Source: Candidatus Nitrosopumilus sp. (GTDB lineage: Archaea; Thermoproteota; Nitrososphaeria; Nitrososphaerales; Nitrosopumilaceae). From it: 44,089 nucleotides of DNA. Positions 1 to 8,010 of this stretch are shown one piece after another. The stretch covers positions 1 through 44,089 of the forward strand of contig JAOTTS010000018.1 in NCBI GenBank assembly GCA_029864335.1. Direction: 5' to 3'. Every line of letters starts with the position of its first letter. Positions within the stretch are counted from its first letter, which is position 1. The notes under the pieces are model-generated. The model saw nothing but the letters and a program-made list of their open reading frames with translations. It was not told where the DNA came from and searched no databases. A program made the position numbers and the translations under genes.

Positions 1-313
1 TTAAGATTTTTTCTTTTTTCATCTCAGGTGCAGCATATTTTACTACATCCATTGAACTTCCACCACCGAGTCCAATTAGGACAGATGGATCTTTGTCTTT
101 GAATTGTGAAATCACAGTATTGACATCATCAATTGATGGTTCAGGTTTCACTTGATCATACAAGAGATAATCCTTGATTCCCATTTTTGCCAACCATTTA
201 TCAGAAAGTTCTGGTGGAACGGTTGTTACAACTAGGGCATTTTTTGGATACTCTGTTTCACCAAGTGCGTTTTCTCCAAAATTGATAACTTTTGGAATAC
301 GTACCGTGTGCAT
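1..313 (-). CDS. Iron-containing alcohol dehydrogenase, N-terminal part (cut by window edge)
   Basis: The first 104 residues are present; the gene runs out of the window at base 1. The family reduces aldehydes or oxidises alcohols with NAD(P)(H) and a bound metal. The N-terminal half is a Rossmann-like nucleotide-binding domain, and the signature GLGGGSSMDVVK is visible at about residues 82-93. The start ATG at 311-313 opens with MHTVRIPKVINFGENAL, typical of the family. Members in Nitrosopumilus have been proposed as semialdehyde reductases of the 3-hydroxypropionate/4-hydroxybutyrate carbon fixation cycle. That role is possible here but cannot be decided, because the metal-binding half is missing. 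It is divergent from the glycerate kinase gene, with 52 bases between the starts. Confidence 0.85.
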   Translation of the reverse strand, partial: MHTVRIPKVINFGENALGETEYPKNALVVTTVPPELSDKWLAKMGIKDYLLYDQVKPEPSIDDVNTVISQFKDKDPSVLIGLGGGSSMDVVKYAAPEMKKEKIL

Positions 314-365
314 AAATCATAGGCATCATTGATTATTATTATATCTTGCATTCTTGAGTTTTGGT

Positions 366-1643
366 ATGATAATTCAAAATTTCAAAGAGTTGGCAACTAC
401 AGAAAAGAAGAAAAAATGCCTTGAAATTTTAGAGGCAGGTCTCCAAGCAGCAGATCCTCAAAATATCATTCCAAAGTATGTTTCACCTAATGAAATTAAG
501 ATAAATAATAAAGTGTTCAATATTGGAAAATTTTCAAACATCTATTCTGTGGCTTTTGGGAAAGCAGGTGATTCTATGACAAGGGCATTAAACGCAATAG
601 TGCCCATAAAAAGTGGAATCATAGTAATTCCTAAAGGAACCAAATCAAAAATCAAAGGAAAAAAATTCCAGATTTTCAATTCCAGGCATCCTCAACCTGA
701 TAAAACAAGCGTGAAAGCGGCAAAAGAAGTAATGAAATTTGTCCAAAATAAGCGAAGTGATGAATTAATCATTTTTCTTGTCTCAGGAGGAGGATCCTCA
801 CTTCTTGCAATGCCTGATGAAATTACTCTAGATGACAAAGTACATGTTACAAAATTACTTTTAAAAACTGGCGTAACAATTCAAGAGTTCAATTGTATTA
901 GAAAACACCTATCAAAAATCAAAGGTGGGAAATTAATCGAAAATATGAAATGCCACGGTGTAAGTCTGGTAATGTCAGATGTAGAAGGAGATGATCTTTC
1001 ATCTATTGCATCAGGTACAACATACATGGATAATACAACATATGCAGATGCATTAGAAATTATTGATAAATACAAAATACGATGGAAGATACCAACCGAG
1101 GTTCTACAGATTCTAGAAAAGGGATTAAATGAAAAAATCAATGAAACTCCAAGAAAAGCACAAATTGAAAATTATATTATTGCAAATAACACAAATTGTT
1201 TAGAAGCAATGCAAAATAAAGCTGAAGATATTGGATACAAAGTATCTATAATACAAATTTTTGGTGACATTAAAGAGGTAGTACCAAAAATACTTAAAAA
1301 TATTTCAGATAATCAAAACACGTGTCTAATTTTTGGGGGTGAAACAACAGTGAGAGTTTTGGGAAAAGGGGTGGGAGGTAGAAATCAAGAATTAGTTTTA
1401 AGAATTTTAAAAAATACTCAAAAATCAAAAAAAATGATTATTGCATCAATGGGAACAGATGGAATAGATGGAAATTCTAGGTTTGCAGGTGCAATTACGG
1501 AAAATATTAAAATAGATTTGAATGTGATGAAAGAATTTCTTAAAAATAGTGATTCAGGCAGATTCTTTCAAAAGCAAAAAGGGAATATTATCACAGATTT
1601 TACACACACAAATCTAATGGACATAGGCGTGATTTTAAGATAA
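366..1643 (+). CDS. Glycerate kinase, MOFRL family (glycerate 2-kinase)
   Basis: A cytoplasmic enzyme of about 425 residues, the usual length for the class II (MOFRL) glycerate kinases that phosphorylate D-glycerate to 2-phosphoglycerate with ATP. The N-terminal domain carries the glycine-rich VSGGGSSLL motif at about residues 139-147. The C-terminal MOFRL domain carries GGRNQEL (about 337-343) and GTDGIDG (about 363-369). I place the start at ATG 366 rather than the in-frame TTG at 354. A TATA-like ATTATTATATCTT at about 334-346 puts the transcription start on the ATG, as for leaderless archaeal mRNAs. It links serine/glycerate or photorespiration-like salvage to glycolysis. The neighbouring dehydrogenase is divergent, so a functional link is only a guess. 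Confidence 0.88.
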   Translation: MIIQNFKELATTEKKKKCLEILEAGLQAADPQNIIPKYVSPNEIKINNKVFNIGKFSNIYSVAFGKAGDSMTRALNAIVPIKSGIIVIPKGTKSKIKGKKFQIFNSRHPQPDKTSVKAAKEVMKFVQNKRSDELIIFLVSGGGSSLLAMPDEITLDDKVHVTKLLLKTGVTIQEFNCIRKHLSKIKGGKLIENMKCHGVSLVMSDVEGDDLSSIASGTTYMDNTTYADALEIIDKYKIRWKIPTEVLQILEKGLNEKINETPRKAQIENYIIANNTNCLEAMQNKAEDIGYKVSIIQIFGDIKEVVPKILKNISDNQNTCLIFGGETTVRVLGKGVGGRNQELVLRILKNTQKSKKMIIASMGTDGIDGNSRFAGAITENIKIDLNVMKEFLKNSDSGRFFQKQKGNIITDFTHTNLMDIGVILR

Positions 1644-1662
1644 ATGAGTAAAATTTAAAATT

Positions 1663-1770
1663 TCATTTATGACAATCACAACTACAGCTGTTTGGCACAC
1701 ATCTATGAGCAATACAATCTTTGCAACCTTTACTTCTTCCACTTTTTACTCGTAACCACTCTTTATCCAA
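1663..1770 (-). CDS. Tiny cysteine-rich protein (35 aa)
   Basis: A short frame opening with TTG, preceded in frame by a stop. It encodes about 35 residues ending in CKDCIAHRCVPNSCSCDCHK. Six cysteines plus two histidines in 20 residues suggest a zinc- or copper-binding knuckle. The codons are clean and the gene sits between two others with room for its own promoter. No family is recognised. It could be spurious given its length and weak start codon. Confidence 0.45.
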   Translation of the reverse strand: MDKEWLRVKSGRSKGCKDCIAHRCVPNSCSCDCHK

Positions 1771-1833
1771 TTATATCACTAAAGATTCGTAATTTTTATT
1801 CAAGATAAACTATAGTAAATTAAAGTTGAGAAA

Positions 1834-2040
1834 CTATCGCGATTTTTCATAATAATCTATAGGATGAGAGAATTGTCTATTATAGTCAACTTCCTGCCAG
1901 AATTTTTCTTCATCAATCTCTTTTCCCTCTTCAATCCACACACTTAGAATTTTTTGCATAAACATTTTAGTATCATCAATTTGTGGTCTAATACCAGTTT
2001 CTTTTTCTATTCTATTTCTTTTTTCTTTGAATTTTTTCAA
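1834..2040 (-). CDS. Small charged hypothetical protein (68 aa)
   Basis: A hydrophilic protein starting MKKFKEKRNRIEKETGIRP and containing KFWQEVDYNR near the C-terminal third. It is rich in Lys/Glu, with a likely helical first half, no cysteines and no membrane segment. The ATG start and the amino-acid composition look like a real cytoplasmic protein, but no family is recognised. It lies upstream of the small Cys-rich gene on the same strand, 63 bases away, so the two may be co-transcribed. Confidence 0.5.
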   Translation of the reverse strand: MKKFKEKRNRIEKETGIRPQIDDTKMFMQKILSVWIEEGKEIDEEKFWQEVDYNRQFSHPIDYYEKSR

Positions 2041-2168
2041 CAGACCTTTAAGATTTTTTCCATTAATTTGGGCTGCTTTTTTTCTTTTTTGAGTTTGTAA
2101 ATCTTTTCTGAAATTCGATAAAAACCCATAGGGATATTGTTAGTTTGGTTTAAAAAAGAGTTTAGAAT

Positions 2169-2303
2169 TTAATCCTCAGAATCATCATATTTTTCATCCT
2201 GAACATAGTTATCTTGTAGTTCAAGTTAATAATCTTCTTCCTTCATTTCTTCATGCTCTAGTTTCTTCCACTCTTTTGCGATTTCATCATCCCTACCACT
2301 CAT
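2169..2303 (-). pseudogene. Small acidic protein with one in-frame TAA
   Basis: ATG at 2301-2303 opens a frame of 25 codons (MSGRDDEIAKEWKKLE...), stops at TAA 2226-2228, and continues in the same frame for 18 codons of equally acidic sequence (ending EKYDDSED) to a second TAA at 2169-2171. The composition is the same on both sides of the stop, so a single CAA-to-TAA change in a 44-codon gene is the simplest reading. Alternatively the functional product is only the 25-residue peptide. Confidence 0.4.
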
Positions 2304-2562
2304 AAAATAAATTATAAATCATCATATATTAACAGAGTCATTATTTTCAAGTTGATAGTGTTAATTTTCATTGGGGAAATTCTCAAATTTTCTTGATTTT
2401 ACCTATGCATGAATTTTCTTATCATTTTTTAAACAGAATTACAAATATGAGAAGACAGATGTTCAAATCATATAAACATAGGAGTTTTGGAAAAAATTAC
2501 CTTCACATGATCTTTTAATAGAAGTGCCAATATGACAAAGAAAAAAGTGCTTGAAAAACAAT

Positions 2563-2763
2563 TTAATTTTTGTGGTTTAAGTGGGATTTCATTTGTTCTT
2601 TGCTCCCAAATAAGGTTCGGATTGTTTTATGAGAAGTGTTAGGATTAATTTCGCATGAAATTATAAAAAAATGGTAATCAGTTAAGGATAGAATTATGTA
2701 AAGCCTCAACTGCACATTTTGTTGAACATACCCTTTTGTTGAATATGTCTTCAAAGTCACCAT
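2563..2763 (-). pseudogene. Possible remnant of a C2H2 zinc-finger gene
   Basis: The last residues of this frame (LFGSKEQMKSHLNHKN) have the spacing of the second half of a C2H2 finger (F-x5-[LM]-x2-H-x2-H), but the cysteine pair that should precede it is absent. The DNA around 2606-2640 (CAAATAAGGTTCGGATTG then TTTTATGAGAAGTGTT) resembles 3945-3985, which suggests a decayed repeat. The rest of the frame is not protein-like. Low confidence. The surrounding 2304-2829 stretch otherwise shows no gene. Confidence 0.2.
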
Positions 2764-2829
2764 TACAGTGAATGCATTTTGTAAAAACCATTGAAATGGC
2801 TACATAATTATCTCTTTTAAGTGAATCGA

Positions 2830-3078
2830 TTATAATTGATCAATAATCTTCATTCTAAATTCTTTCAATCTTTTCAGTACCAACCTTATTGCAGCTCGGT
2901 ATCCAAGTTTTTGCAGTTGTGAATCAAGATATTATCCCTATTTGTATGCAGAGTTTTCAAGTGTTGTATCGTCATTGATGTTTAGCATCTCATAGACCAT
3001 AGTTGCAGTATATTCTTTTTGTATTGATTCAAGTTTGGAAGAGTGTCTGTATTCCTGCTGGACTTCTCTTTCGCCCAT
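2830..3078 (-). pseudogene. Hypothetical 82-codon gene with two adjacent in-frame stops
   Basis: Starting at ATG 3076-3078 the frame reads MGEREVQQEYRHSSKLES..., reaches TAG, one Gly codon, then TAA (around 2932-2940). It continues with clearly protein-like sequence (YLDSQLQKLGYRAAIRLV, then LKRLKEFRMKII) to a TAA at 2830-2832. Both halves are charged and helical with amphipathic spacing. Two stops within three codons make readthrough implausible, so I call it a decayed gene. The family is not recognised. Confidence 0.4.
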
Positions 3079-3181
3079 CTAAATTATATCTCCTGATAAA
3101 ATCAAAGTTGTTTTCAGATTCAGAGTAATTCTTCTTCATAATCATAATTACGATTTCTAGAGTATATCCTTTGTGTTATTA

Positions 3182-3196
3182 TTGTTAACAAGGATA
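3182..3196. promoter_or_regulatory. Palindromic promoter element, TTGTTAACAAGGATA type
   Basis: TTGTTAACAA is followed by GGATAACACAGAG, then a TATA-like CCTATAAGG, then ATG at 3234. It resembles the TTAACAnTGTTAA elements at 28-33 kb and shares GTTAACAAnGnTAnCACAGAG with the copy at 4054. The spacing to the start codon (about 38 bp) matches the other copies. Confidence 0.4.
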
Positions 3197-3233
3197 ACAC
3201 AGAGCCTATAAGGAACGAATCATTACATTAATC

Positions 3234-3308
3234 ATGAAACAAACAAGAAAAGAAAACTTTGACAGAGAAACTCGTATGATGGGTAACCAAGACACATTTC
3301 AAAACTAA
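3234..3308 (+). CDS. Possible 24-residue peptide behind the palindromic element
   Basis: A short ATG frame (MKQTRKENFDRETRMMGNQ...) sits at the expected distance from a TATA-like box and the upstream palindrome, and is followed by a T-rich stretch (3309-3316) that could terminate transcription. It is highly polar. Only its position relative to the regulatory element argues for expression. It may instead be the start of a non-coding transcript. Confidence 0.25.
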   Translation: MKQTRKENFDRETRMMGNQDTFQN

Positions 3309-3426
3309 ATTTTTTTCTACTTAACATTATTCTTTATTTCAGTTACACATCCTCTCCATAATCCCCATGCTGAAAATATCTGTCAAAGAGTCACATGCTT
3401 TTATCTACCAATTGTGAATCTAATAC

Positions 3427-3759
3427 ATGTCACTAATTCCAGAGGTCATAGATGATAGAAAATTATGGGTGATCATTAGTTCGAGAAAAAAAGAATGTGA
3501 AGAAAAAGAACTTGAGATCATAAAACCTCTAGTTGAGAAACTAAATGAGAGATGGTTTGAAAAGGGATCTTTTATCTGGACTGGAGCATTTGATGATGAT
3601 AAAACTAGTATGAGTATTTTTGAGGCTACAAGAGAAAAAGCAGAAAAATATTTTGAAGACTTTTGTAAAGTCTGTGTAAATTCACTAGACAATAGTCTCT
3701 ATCAATGGGATGCACTTCCTTTGTTTACAATTCTTGAAAGAATACAAGGTAAAATTTAA
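3427..3759 (+). CDS. Conserved-looking hypothetical protein (110 aa)
   Basis: A soluble 110-residue protein starting MSLIPEVIDDRKLWVIISS, with a charged helical middle and the segment WFEKGSFIWTGAFDDDKTSM around residues 43-62. It has three aromatic-rich patches and cysteines near residues 23, 80 and 82. It looks like a compact alpha/beta cytoplasmic protein with a clean ATG and normal codon use. I do not recognise a family. It stands alone, with decayed sequence on both sides. Confidence 0.6.
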   Translation: MSLIPEVIDDRKLWVIISSRKKECEEKELEIIKPLVEKLNERWFEKGSFIWTGAFDDDKTSMSIFEATREKAEKYFEDFCKVCVNSLDNSLYQWDALPLFTILERIQGKI

Positions 3760-4590
3760 TTTTTCACTAGAAATATCTACATATCCTCACCACACTCTCC
3801 ATCTCTGCGAACATTCTGATTGAATCTCCTTTGAAATACGAATCCTCTCTTGCTAGGGTCTGGTCTTTGAATGTCAGAATAGGTCTTTGGTTTGGGAAGT
3901 AAGATGGTGGAAATATTTTTCTTTGGTTTCTTTGTTGGTGGCAAATAAGATTTGAATTGTTTTTTGTTTTATGAGAAGTGTTTAGAAAAAAGAAAGCAAA
4001 ATCACACATTGAATCATATAGACATTAAGATGCCCCTACAAATTGTTACAAAAGTTAACAATGTTATCACAGAGACCATTCCAAAGAATTTCTAAGTTCG
4101 ATCAAGAACAAGAGCTGACGTATCCATATATTCTCCCCTAATGTAATGAGAACGTGCAGTTCTTTGTTCCTATTTGAAGAAAAAATTTCCGGTAATCTAA
4201 TTGATACAACTTAACTTTTGGTTCGATCTGAGTCAAGAAATTCTGCAAATTAAAATGCAACTTGGATAATAAAGAACAATGACCGCATAGATTGGAATTA
4301 TAATGATTGATGGAATAATTAAGGGACACAAGATAGGAATGCAGAAGATTACAAAAATATCAAAAGATAGTAAAGTGGAATTAGACTCTAAGGCCATTAA
4401 GAGTCTGATGATGGATTTCAAACATACAATCCACCTGTTAATTATTATTCGGAAAGGAATCCTCTTGGAATCCAATGATCCCAAGGCTATGGGAAATTTA
4501 CTTGAAATGGAATCTATTCCCCAATCCTCAGAGTCTACTAAAGCGAGACGAAAGTATTAAACCAACAGTAGAAACAATTTTTGATGCATA
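3760..4590. other. Gene-poor stretch with decayed sequence
   Basis: No convincing gene. It holds a TTTTATGAGAAGTGTT repeat (about 3968-3985) related to 2625-2640, a palindrome-like element at 4054-4068, and recurring GGTTCGATCT-type strings (about 4219 and 4738). The longest open frame (4303-4560, plus) lacks recognisable features and could be a shadow. Confidence 0.4.
4054..4068. promoter_or_regulatory. GTTAACAATGTTATC element
   Basis: A near-palindrome of the TTAACAnTGTTAA type, followed by ACAGAG as in the copy at 3182. No gene start lies at the usual distance downstream, so this copy may be orphaned in decayed DNA. Confidence 0.3.
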
Positions 4591-4701
4591 ATGGATAAAA
4601 GAGATATTTTGGTTTTAGCTGGAATTGTAGTAGGAACTAGTGTGCCCATAGTATTAGTTGCTCTAGTAGCAAATGGAATTGTCAGTAATCCAATCCCATA
4701 A
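4591..4701 (+). CDS. Single-pass membrane miniprotein (36 aa)
   Basis: MDKRDILVLAGIVVGTSVPIVL begins a 36-residue protein. A charged N-terminus is followed by one hydrophobic segment (about residues 6-30) and a short polar tail. Such membrane miniproteins recur in this window (11499-11627, 33524-33634). The ATG follows AT-rich DNA. Function unknown. Confidence 0.4.
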   Translation: MDKRDILVLAGIVVGTSVPIVLVALVANGIVSNPIP

Positions 4702-4822
4702 TTAGATTCAAGGTTCTAAAATTTTTGTTAAGAATTGGTTCGATCTAGGTTAAGATTTTTTTAGATATCATTTTCTAGGGGTAAGACGTATAATTCAGAA
4801 AATAAAGATCACATAACTTTTC

Positions 4823-5115
4823 ATGAAGATTATGACAAATAGGGAAAAATCAGTAAAAGAGATTACACAAATTTAAGGAATGACACTATTGAGTGGAGGA
4901 AGAAACGGTCAGATTACTGGAAAATTATTTCCAAAGGGGGAGAGGAAGATAGATCTGAAAGGGCTTCGTTTGCATTAGATCTTTTGCATCTTACAACTTA
5001 TAATTTATGGATAGAAGAATTTTGTTCTGAAAAATTAGAAAAGGAACTAGAAAAATACAAATCAAAAGAAAAGACTAAAAGAATAAAAAATAATCACATA
5101 GTAGTAAATCTTTAA
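4823..5115 (+). pseudogene. Hypothetical gene with an N-terminal frameshift
   Basis: ATG AAG ATT ATG ACA opens a frame that reads MTNREKSVKE and stops at TAA after about 17 codons. The overlapping frame carries a clear protein, DYTNLRNDTIEWRKKRSDYW..., which continues through FALDLLHLTTYNLWIEEF to TAA 5113-5115, and has no start codon of its own after an upstream TAG. Joining the frames by one base shift near 4860-4870 gives a 95-residue charged protein with a lysine-rich tail. The family is not recognised. Confidence 0.4.
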
Positions 5116-5295
5116 TGTAATATCACCACAGTTCATATAGAATCTAGGGTAATCAGAATAGGGTTTATCAGAAACTCACGATGCTAACGGGTTTTATTAT
5201 AAAATTTCTAGTTGTCGCCTTTTCTTATAATTTTAAAATTCTTTCCAGCATCCTGATAGAAAATTTTTATTCTAACATCATTCAATGATTCCATC

Positions 5296-5958
5296 ATGAA
5301 ATTTCCTTCTTGGTCTAAATTCAAAGAAAAGACATCTGAATTTGAGAAAAAGACAGCGAATGCAACTGATGAGATAAAATCAGAGGATTACAAGGCATGG
5401 TATAATCGTGGAATATTTCAAAGTAAACAGGGAAAGTATGATGAAGCTGTCAAAAGCTATGACAAAGCAATTGAGATAAAACCTGACTATTATGAGGCAT
5501 GGAGTAATCGTGGAAACGCATTGAGCAAACTTGGAAAACTGCGTAGATCTGTCAAAAGCTATGACAAAGCAATTGAGATAAAACCTGATGATTATTTGTC
5601 ATGGGCAGGCAGAGGAAAATCTCTAAGCAAACTTGAAAAATACGATAGTTCTGTCAAAAGCTATGACAAAGCAATTGAGATAAAACCTGACTATTATGAG
5701 GCATGGTATAACCGAGGTAATTCTCTCAATGGATGTAGAAGATACAATGATGCAATTGCAAGTTATGACAAAGTAATTGAGATAAAACCAGATAGATATG
5801 AAATCTGGTCAGGTCGTGCATGGTCACTGTATAAGCTTAGAAAATATGAAGAATCCAATGAAAATTACAATAAAGTGTTAGAGCTTAAACCAGACTTCCA
5901 AGTGGCAAAGCACAATCAAGAAATTGTCAAGAAAAAATTAGTAGAATCCAAGAAATAA
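5296..5958 (+). CDS. TPR-repeat protein (220 aa)
   Basis: After a charged 30-residue leader (MKFPSWSKFKEKTSEFEKK) the protein is built of about five 34-residue tetratricopeptide repeats. Each has the W/Y-x-x-x-G ... A/S-x-x-x-Y-x-x-A pattern ending in SYDKAIEIKPD. It has no signal peptide. TPR arrays are protein-protein interaction scaffolds, and the partner cannot be told. Repeats 1-3 are nearly identical at DNA level (102-base period), so they arose by recent duplication or gene conversion. It stands alone in an accessory region. Confidence 0.85.
   Translation: MKFPSWSKFKEKTSEFEKKTANATDEIKSEDYKAWYNRGIFQSKQGKYDEAVKSYDKAIEIKPDYYEAWSNRGNALSKLGKLRRSVKSYDKAIEIKPDDYLSWAGRGKSLSKLEKYDSSVKSYDKAIEIKPDYYEAWYNRGNSLNGCRRYNDAIASYDKVIEIKPDRYEIWSGRAWSLYKLRKYEESNENYNKVLELKPDFQVAKHNQEIVKKKLVESKK
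5446..5695 (+). repeat. 102-base tandem DNA repeat inside the TPR gene
   Basis: The string GTCAAAAGCTATGACAAAGC followed by AATTGAGATAAAACCTGA occurs three times, at about 5449, 5551 and 5653, with a period of 102 bases (34 codons). Identity at silent positions shows recent duplication or homogenisation. Confidence 0.8.
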
Positions 5959-6487
5959 GTTTTTTGCATAGTATGATGATCATAATTTGGGAGTTCGTTT
6001 TATTAATTTTAAGTAAATCAAATTTCATTTAAGATTTCAAAGGGTCTTTGTATTCTCTATTTGAGCAAGAGAGTCAAAGTCCTGGATTTTGAAATATTCC
6101 AGAAACTTTCCGAGATGATGAAGATAGATCTTTCTGATCTGAGGCGGTTTTATTGAATTTAAGCAACAGCATGCTTCTTTGCATATTCTTTTTAAGAAAT
6201 AAGTGTCTTATAACCATAGATTCCATTGCTTGAAAAACAATTCAAGAGTCATAAAGTCTGGTTTGAATAAGAATAATCTACAGCTAAACAAACCGCTCAA
6301 GGATCCGTTAAATCTCAAAGTCACACAGTCAAAGCCTTGCGAGAGATTACAATTAGGATAAAGGATCAGGACTAGGATTTCCAAACAGTAGCCGAGAACT
6401 CCGGATTGAGAGTGGATGAGAAGACATCTAAAATAATCCAGCATCATATTATCATAGAGCGGAATCGCAAGAAATTCTCAAGGCAAC
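5959..6487. other. Gene-poor stretch
   Basis: No gene I can support. On the plus strand around 6280-6510 a frame reads protein-like (TVKALREITIRIKDQD, stop, DFQTVAENSGLRVDEKTS), which may be another decayed gene. The minus-strand frame over 6208-6447 looks like a shadow. Confidence 0.35.
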
Positions 6488-6655
6488 TCAAGCTAACGCC
6501 TGAACCTTGATGTTAGTGTCCTCTGCCGTAATGAACACTTGTATTTGAATCATATTTTTTAATGTCAAAAAATTCCTCATATCCGTTCATTATTGGCATT
6601 CGAATATCTAAAAATATTAGTCTATGACTGACCAAATCAAAGGATCTTAGTAAAA
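6488..6655 (-). pseudogene. Remnant of a response-regulator receiver domain
   Basis: The minus strand reads FDLVSHRLIFLDIRMPIMNG then YEEFFDIKKYDSNTS, which matches the receiver-domain core around the phospho-acceptor aspartate (LDIRMPxMNGYE). One base later, in a shifted frame, it continues VFITAEDTNIKVQALA and stops at 6488-6490; this matches the strand and Thr/Ser after the acceptor (ITAxD). No acidic N-terminal DD pair or start is visible upstream. So it is a truncated, frameshifted CheY-like fragment. Confidence 0.55.
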
Positions 6656-6679
6656 TGATCAATTTTGTTCATTAATTTC

Positions 6680-6697
6680 AACTTAGTTAACTAAGTT
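6680..6697. promoter_or_regulatory. Perfect 18-bp palindrome in the CdvB-like promoter
   Basis: AACTTAGTTAACTAAGTT is its own reverse complement. It ends 23 bases before the ATG at 6721, so it covers the expected TATA/initiation region of a leaderless gene. A repressor bound there would block TBP/TFB. It shares the GTTAAC core with the elements at 28-33 kb but has a different flank and position. Confidence 0.6.
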
Positions 6698-6720
6698 AAA
6701 AATTTCACATTACCCCCATA

Positions 6721-7359
6721 ATGGCAAATTTTGGACAAGCATGGAACAGACCTCCATCTGATGGTGTTTCAGATAAAATTTCAAGTATGTTCAAAAAAGA
6801 AACACCTCTGAAACCTCGTGTAGAGCACGCAATCAGAGACCTAAACAGACCATTATCTAAACTAGATAACACATCAAATCAGCTAAATCAAAAAGAAACT
6901 AAATTATTTAATAGAATCGTTCAAGCCCAACAAAACAAGGACATACGTACAAGCAGAGCTTTGGCAAACGAATTAGCACAAATCAGAAAGACAAACAATG
7001 TGGTAAGAAACATGAGGACTTCTGTAGACCGGACTCAACTTAGATTATCGACTGTAAACGCCATAGGGGATACGATTGTATCGATGCAGCCTGCAATGCA
7101 TACAATGAAGGCAGTAATTCCAGCAATGAATAGTGTAATGCCACAAGCAAGCGCAGAGCTAGAATCAATGGGCAATATGCTAGGTGATCTAATGCCAGGA
7201 TCTATTAATGAAGATTCATTTGCAGGCTCAGGGTTTTCTTCACAAGAAACAGATTCTATTCTAACGGAAGCTGCTGCAGTGGCACAAACTCAGATAGGAG
7301 ACAAATTCCCATCAGCCCCCTCAAATACTGGCAAGTCAATGAATTCGATAGAATACTAA
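6721..7359 (+). CDS. CdvB/ESCRT-III-like (Snf7) protein, CdvB paralogue
   Basis: A 212-residue protein with a basic N-terminal helix (WNRPPSDGVSDKISSMFKK), a long coiled helical region (about 40-130, with RPLSKLDNTSNQLNQKETKL and NNVVRNMRTSVDRTQLRL), and an acidic Ser/Gly-rich C-terminus. This is the ESCRT-III arrangement. Thaumarchaeota have several CdvB paralogues of about this length, while the main CdvB sits with CdvC elsewhere. ESCRT-III filaments remodel membrane at division or budding. No CdvA or CdvC gene is adjacent, so this is a stand-alone paralogue whose job may differ from division. The operator-like palindrome in its promoter suggests tight control. Confidence 0.78.
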   Translation: MANFGQAWNRPPSDGVSDKISSMFKKETPLKPRVEHAIRDLNRPLSKLDNTSNQLNQKETKLFNRIVQAQQNKDIRTSRALANELAQIRKTNNVVRNMRTSVDRTQLRLSTVNAIGDTIVSMQPAMHTMKAVIPAMNSVMPQASAELESMGNMLGDLMPGSINEDSFAGSGFSSQETDSILTEAAAVAQTQIGDKFPSAPSNTGKSMNSIEY

Positions 7360-7439
7360 CATATTTGAAAATAAGTGGAAGGTTATTATGTTGTCATCGC
7401 ATCGGCCTGACGACCTCCACTGTGAAATACTAATCCCAA

Positions 7440-7577
7440 CTAAACAACTCTAGTCCACCCATCAAGTCCCCGTGGCGTTTCTCTCTTTGACTTCCAGTTA
7501 TGTTCGATTTGCAGGCGAATCTCCAGCTTGTGTGGTGTGTCCATTATTTCATCACAGAACAGACAGCGGTATGACAT
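7440..7577 (-). CDS. Small CxxC protein ending in GWTRVV (45 aa)
   Basis: The ATG at 7575-7577 opens MSYRCLFCDEIMDTPHKLEI with one CxxC pair. The C-terminus reads DGWTRVV, closely like KGWTKVV in the small protein at 40717-40887. That similarity and the normal codon use support a real gene of a small metal-binding type. It has only two cysteines plus histidines, so it may be half a zinc site or dimerise. The family is not recognised. Confidence 0.45.
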   Translation of the reverse strand: MSYRCLFCDEIMDTPHKLEIRLQIEHNWKSKRETPRGLDGWTRVV

Positions 7578-7680
7578 GGGATTGAAGTTAGTTGATTTTG
7601 GCTAAGATGTCGGTTATTGTGATCTAGTTTCCAGAAATCTAATCTATCAAAATTTGAAGATTTGGTTCAAATTTGGTTGG

Positions 7681-7736
7681 AAGTACAACGCGCATGGGGA
7701 TATAGTTAAGGTTATGTTTAATGGACCCACGTGGAA
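7681..7736 (+). repeat. Copy A of a dispersed element ending GACCCACGTGGAA
   Basis: ACAAC, then ATGGGGATATAGTTAAGG, then 13 bases later GACCCACGTGGAA (7724-7736). The same order and spacing occur twice, in opposite orientations, at 33760-33860. GATATAGTTA could be a TATA box with the 13-mer at the transcription start, or the whole could be a small mobile-element end. Confidence 0.5.
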
Positions 7737-7851
7737 CTTAATTTTGAATAATTATGAACCTTAGACATATGTCAATGCTGAAACAATCGAACTAACTACC
7801 ATCTACGTTGAAACGTACTTTATTCAACAAATAAAAAATAAAAAAGAATGT

Positions 7852-8010
7852 CTATTGCGAACCGTGTTGTTTTGACATGTATTCTTCGGCAGCCTTGTGC
7901 ATTTCTTCAGGAGACAGGTCTTTTTTGTGGGTTGATACCATCCATGAGTGTCCAAATGGATCAATGACGCTTCCGCATCTGTCACCCCAAAATGCATCCA
8001 TTATTGGCAT
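7852..8010 (-). pseudogene. C-terminal fragment of a PhnB-like VOC/glyoxalase protein
   Basis: The frame reads FWGDRCGSVIDPFGHSWMVS followed by THKKDLSPEEM and stops at 7852-7854. This is the conserved end of PhnB-like VOC proteins (FWGDRYGxxxDPFGHxW). The usual 90 or so upstream residues are missing and replaced by the start of a DoxX-like gene in another frame. The fragment could be translated from an internal ATG but would lack half the fold. Confidence 0.6.

Noticed and set aside
4303-4560. 85-codon plus-strand frame
   Set aside because: No recognisable domain, an 83-codon frame on the other strand overlaps it, and the region shows signs of decay; a real gene is possible but unsupported.
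5449-5690. CRISPR-like array from regularly spaced repeats
   Set aside because: The 102-base periodic repeats are in frame and encode TPR units; there are no unique spacers of CRISPR length and no cas genes.
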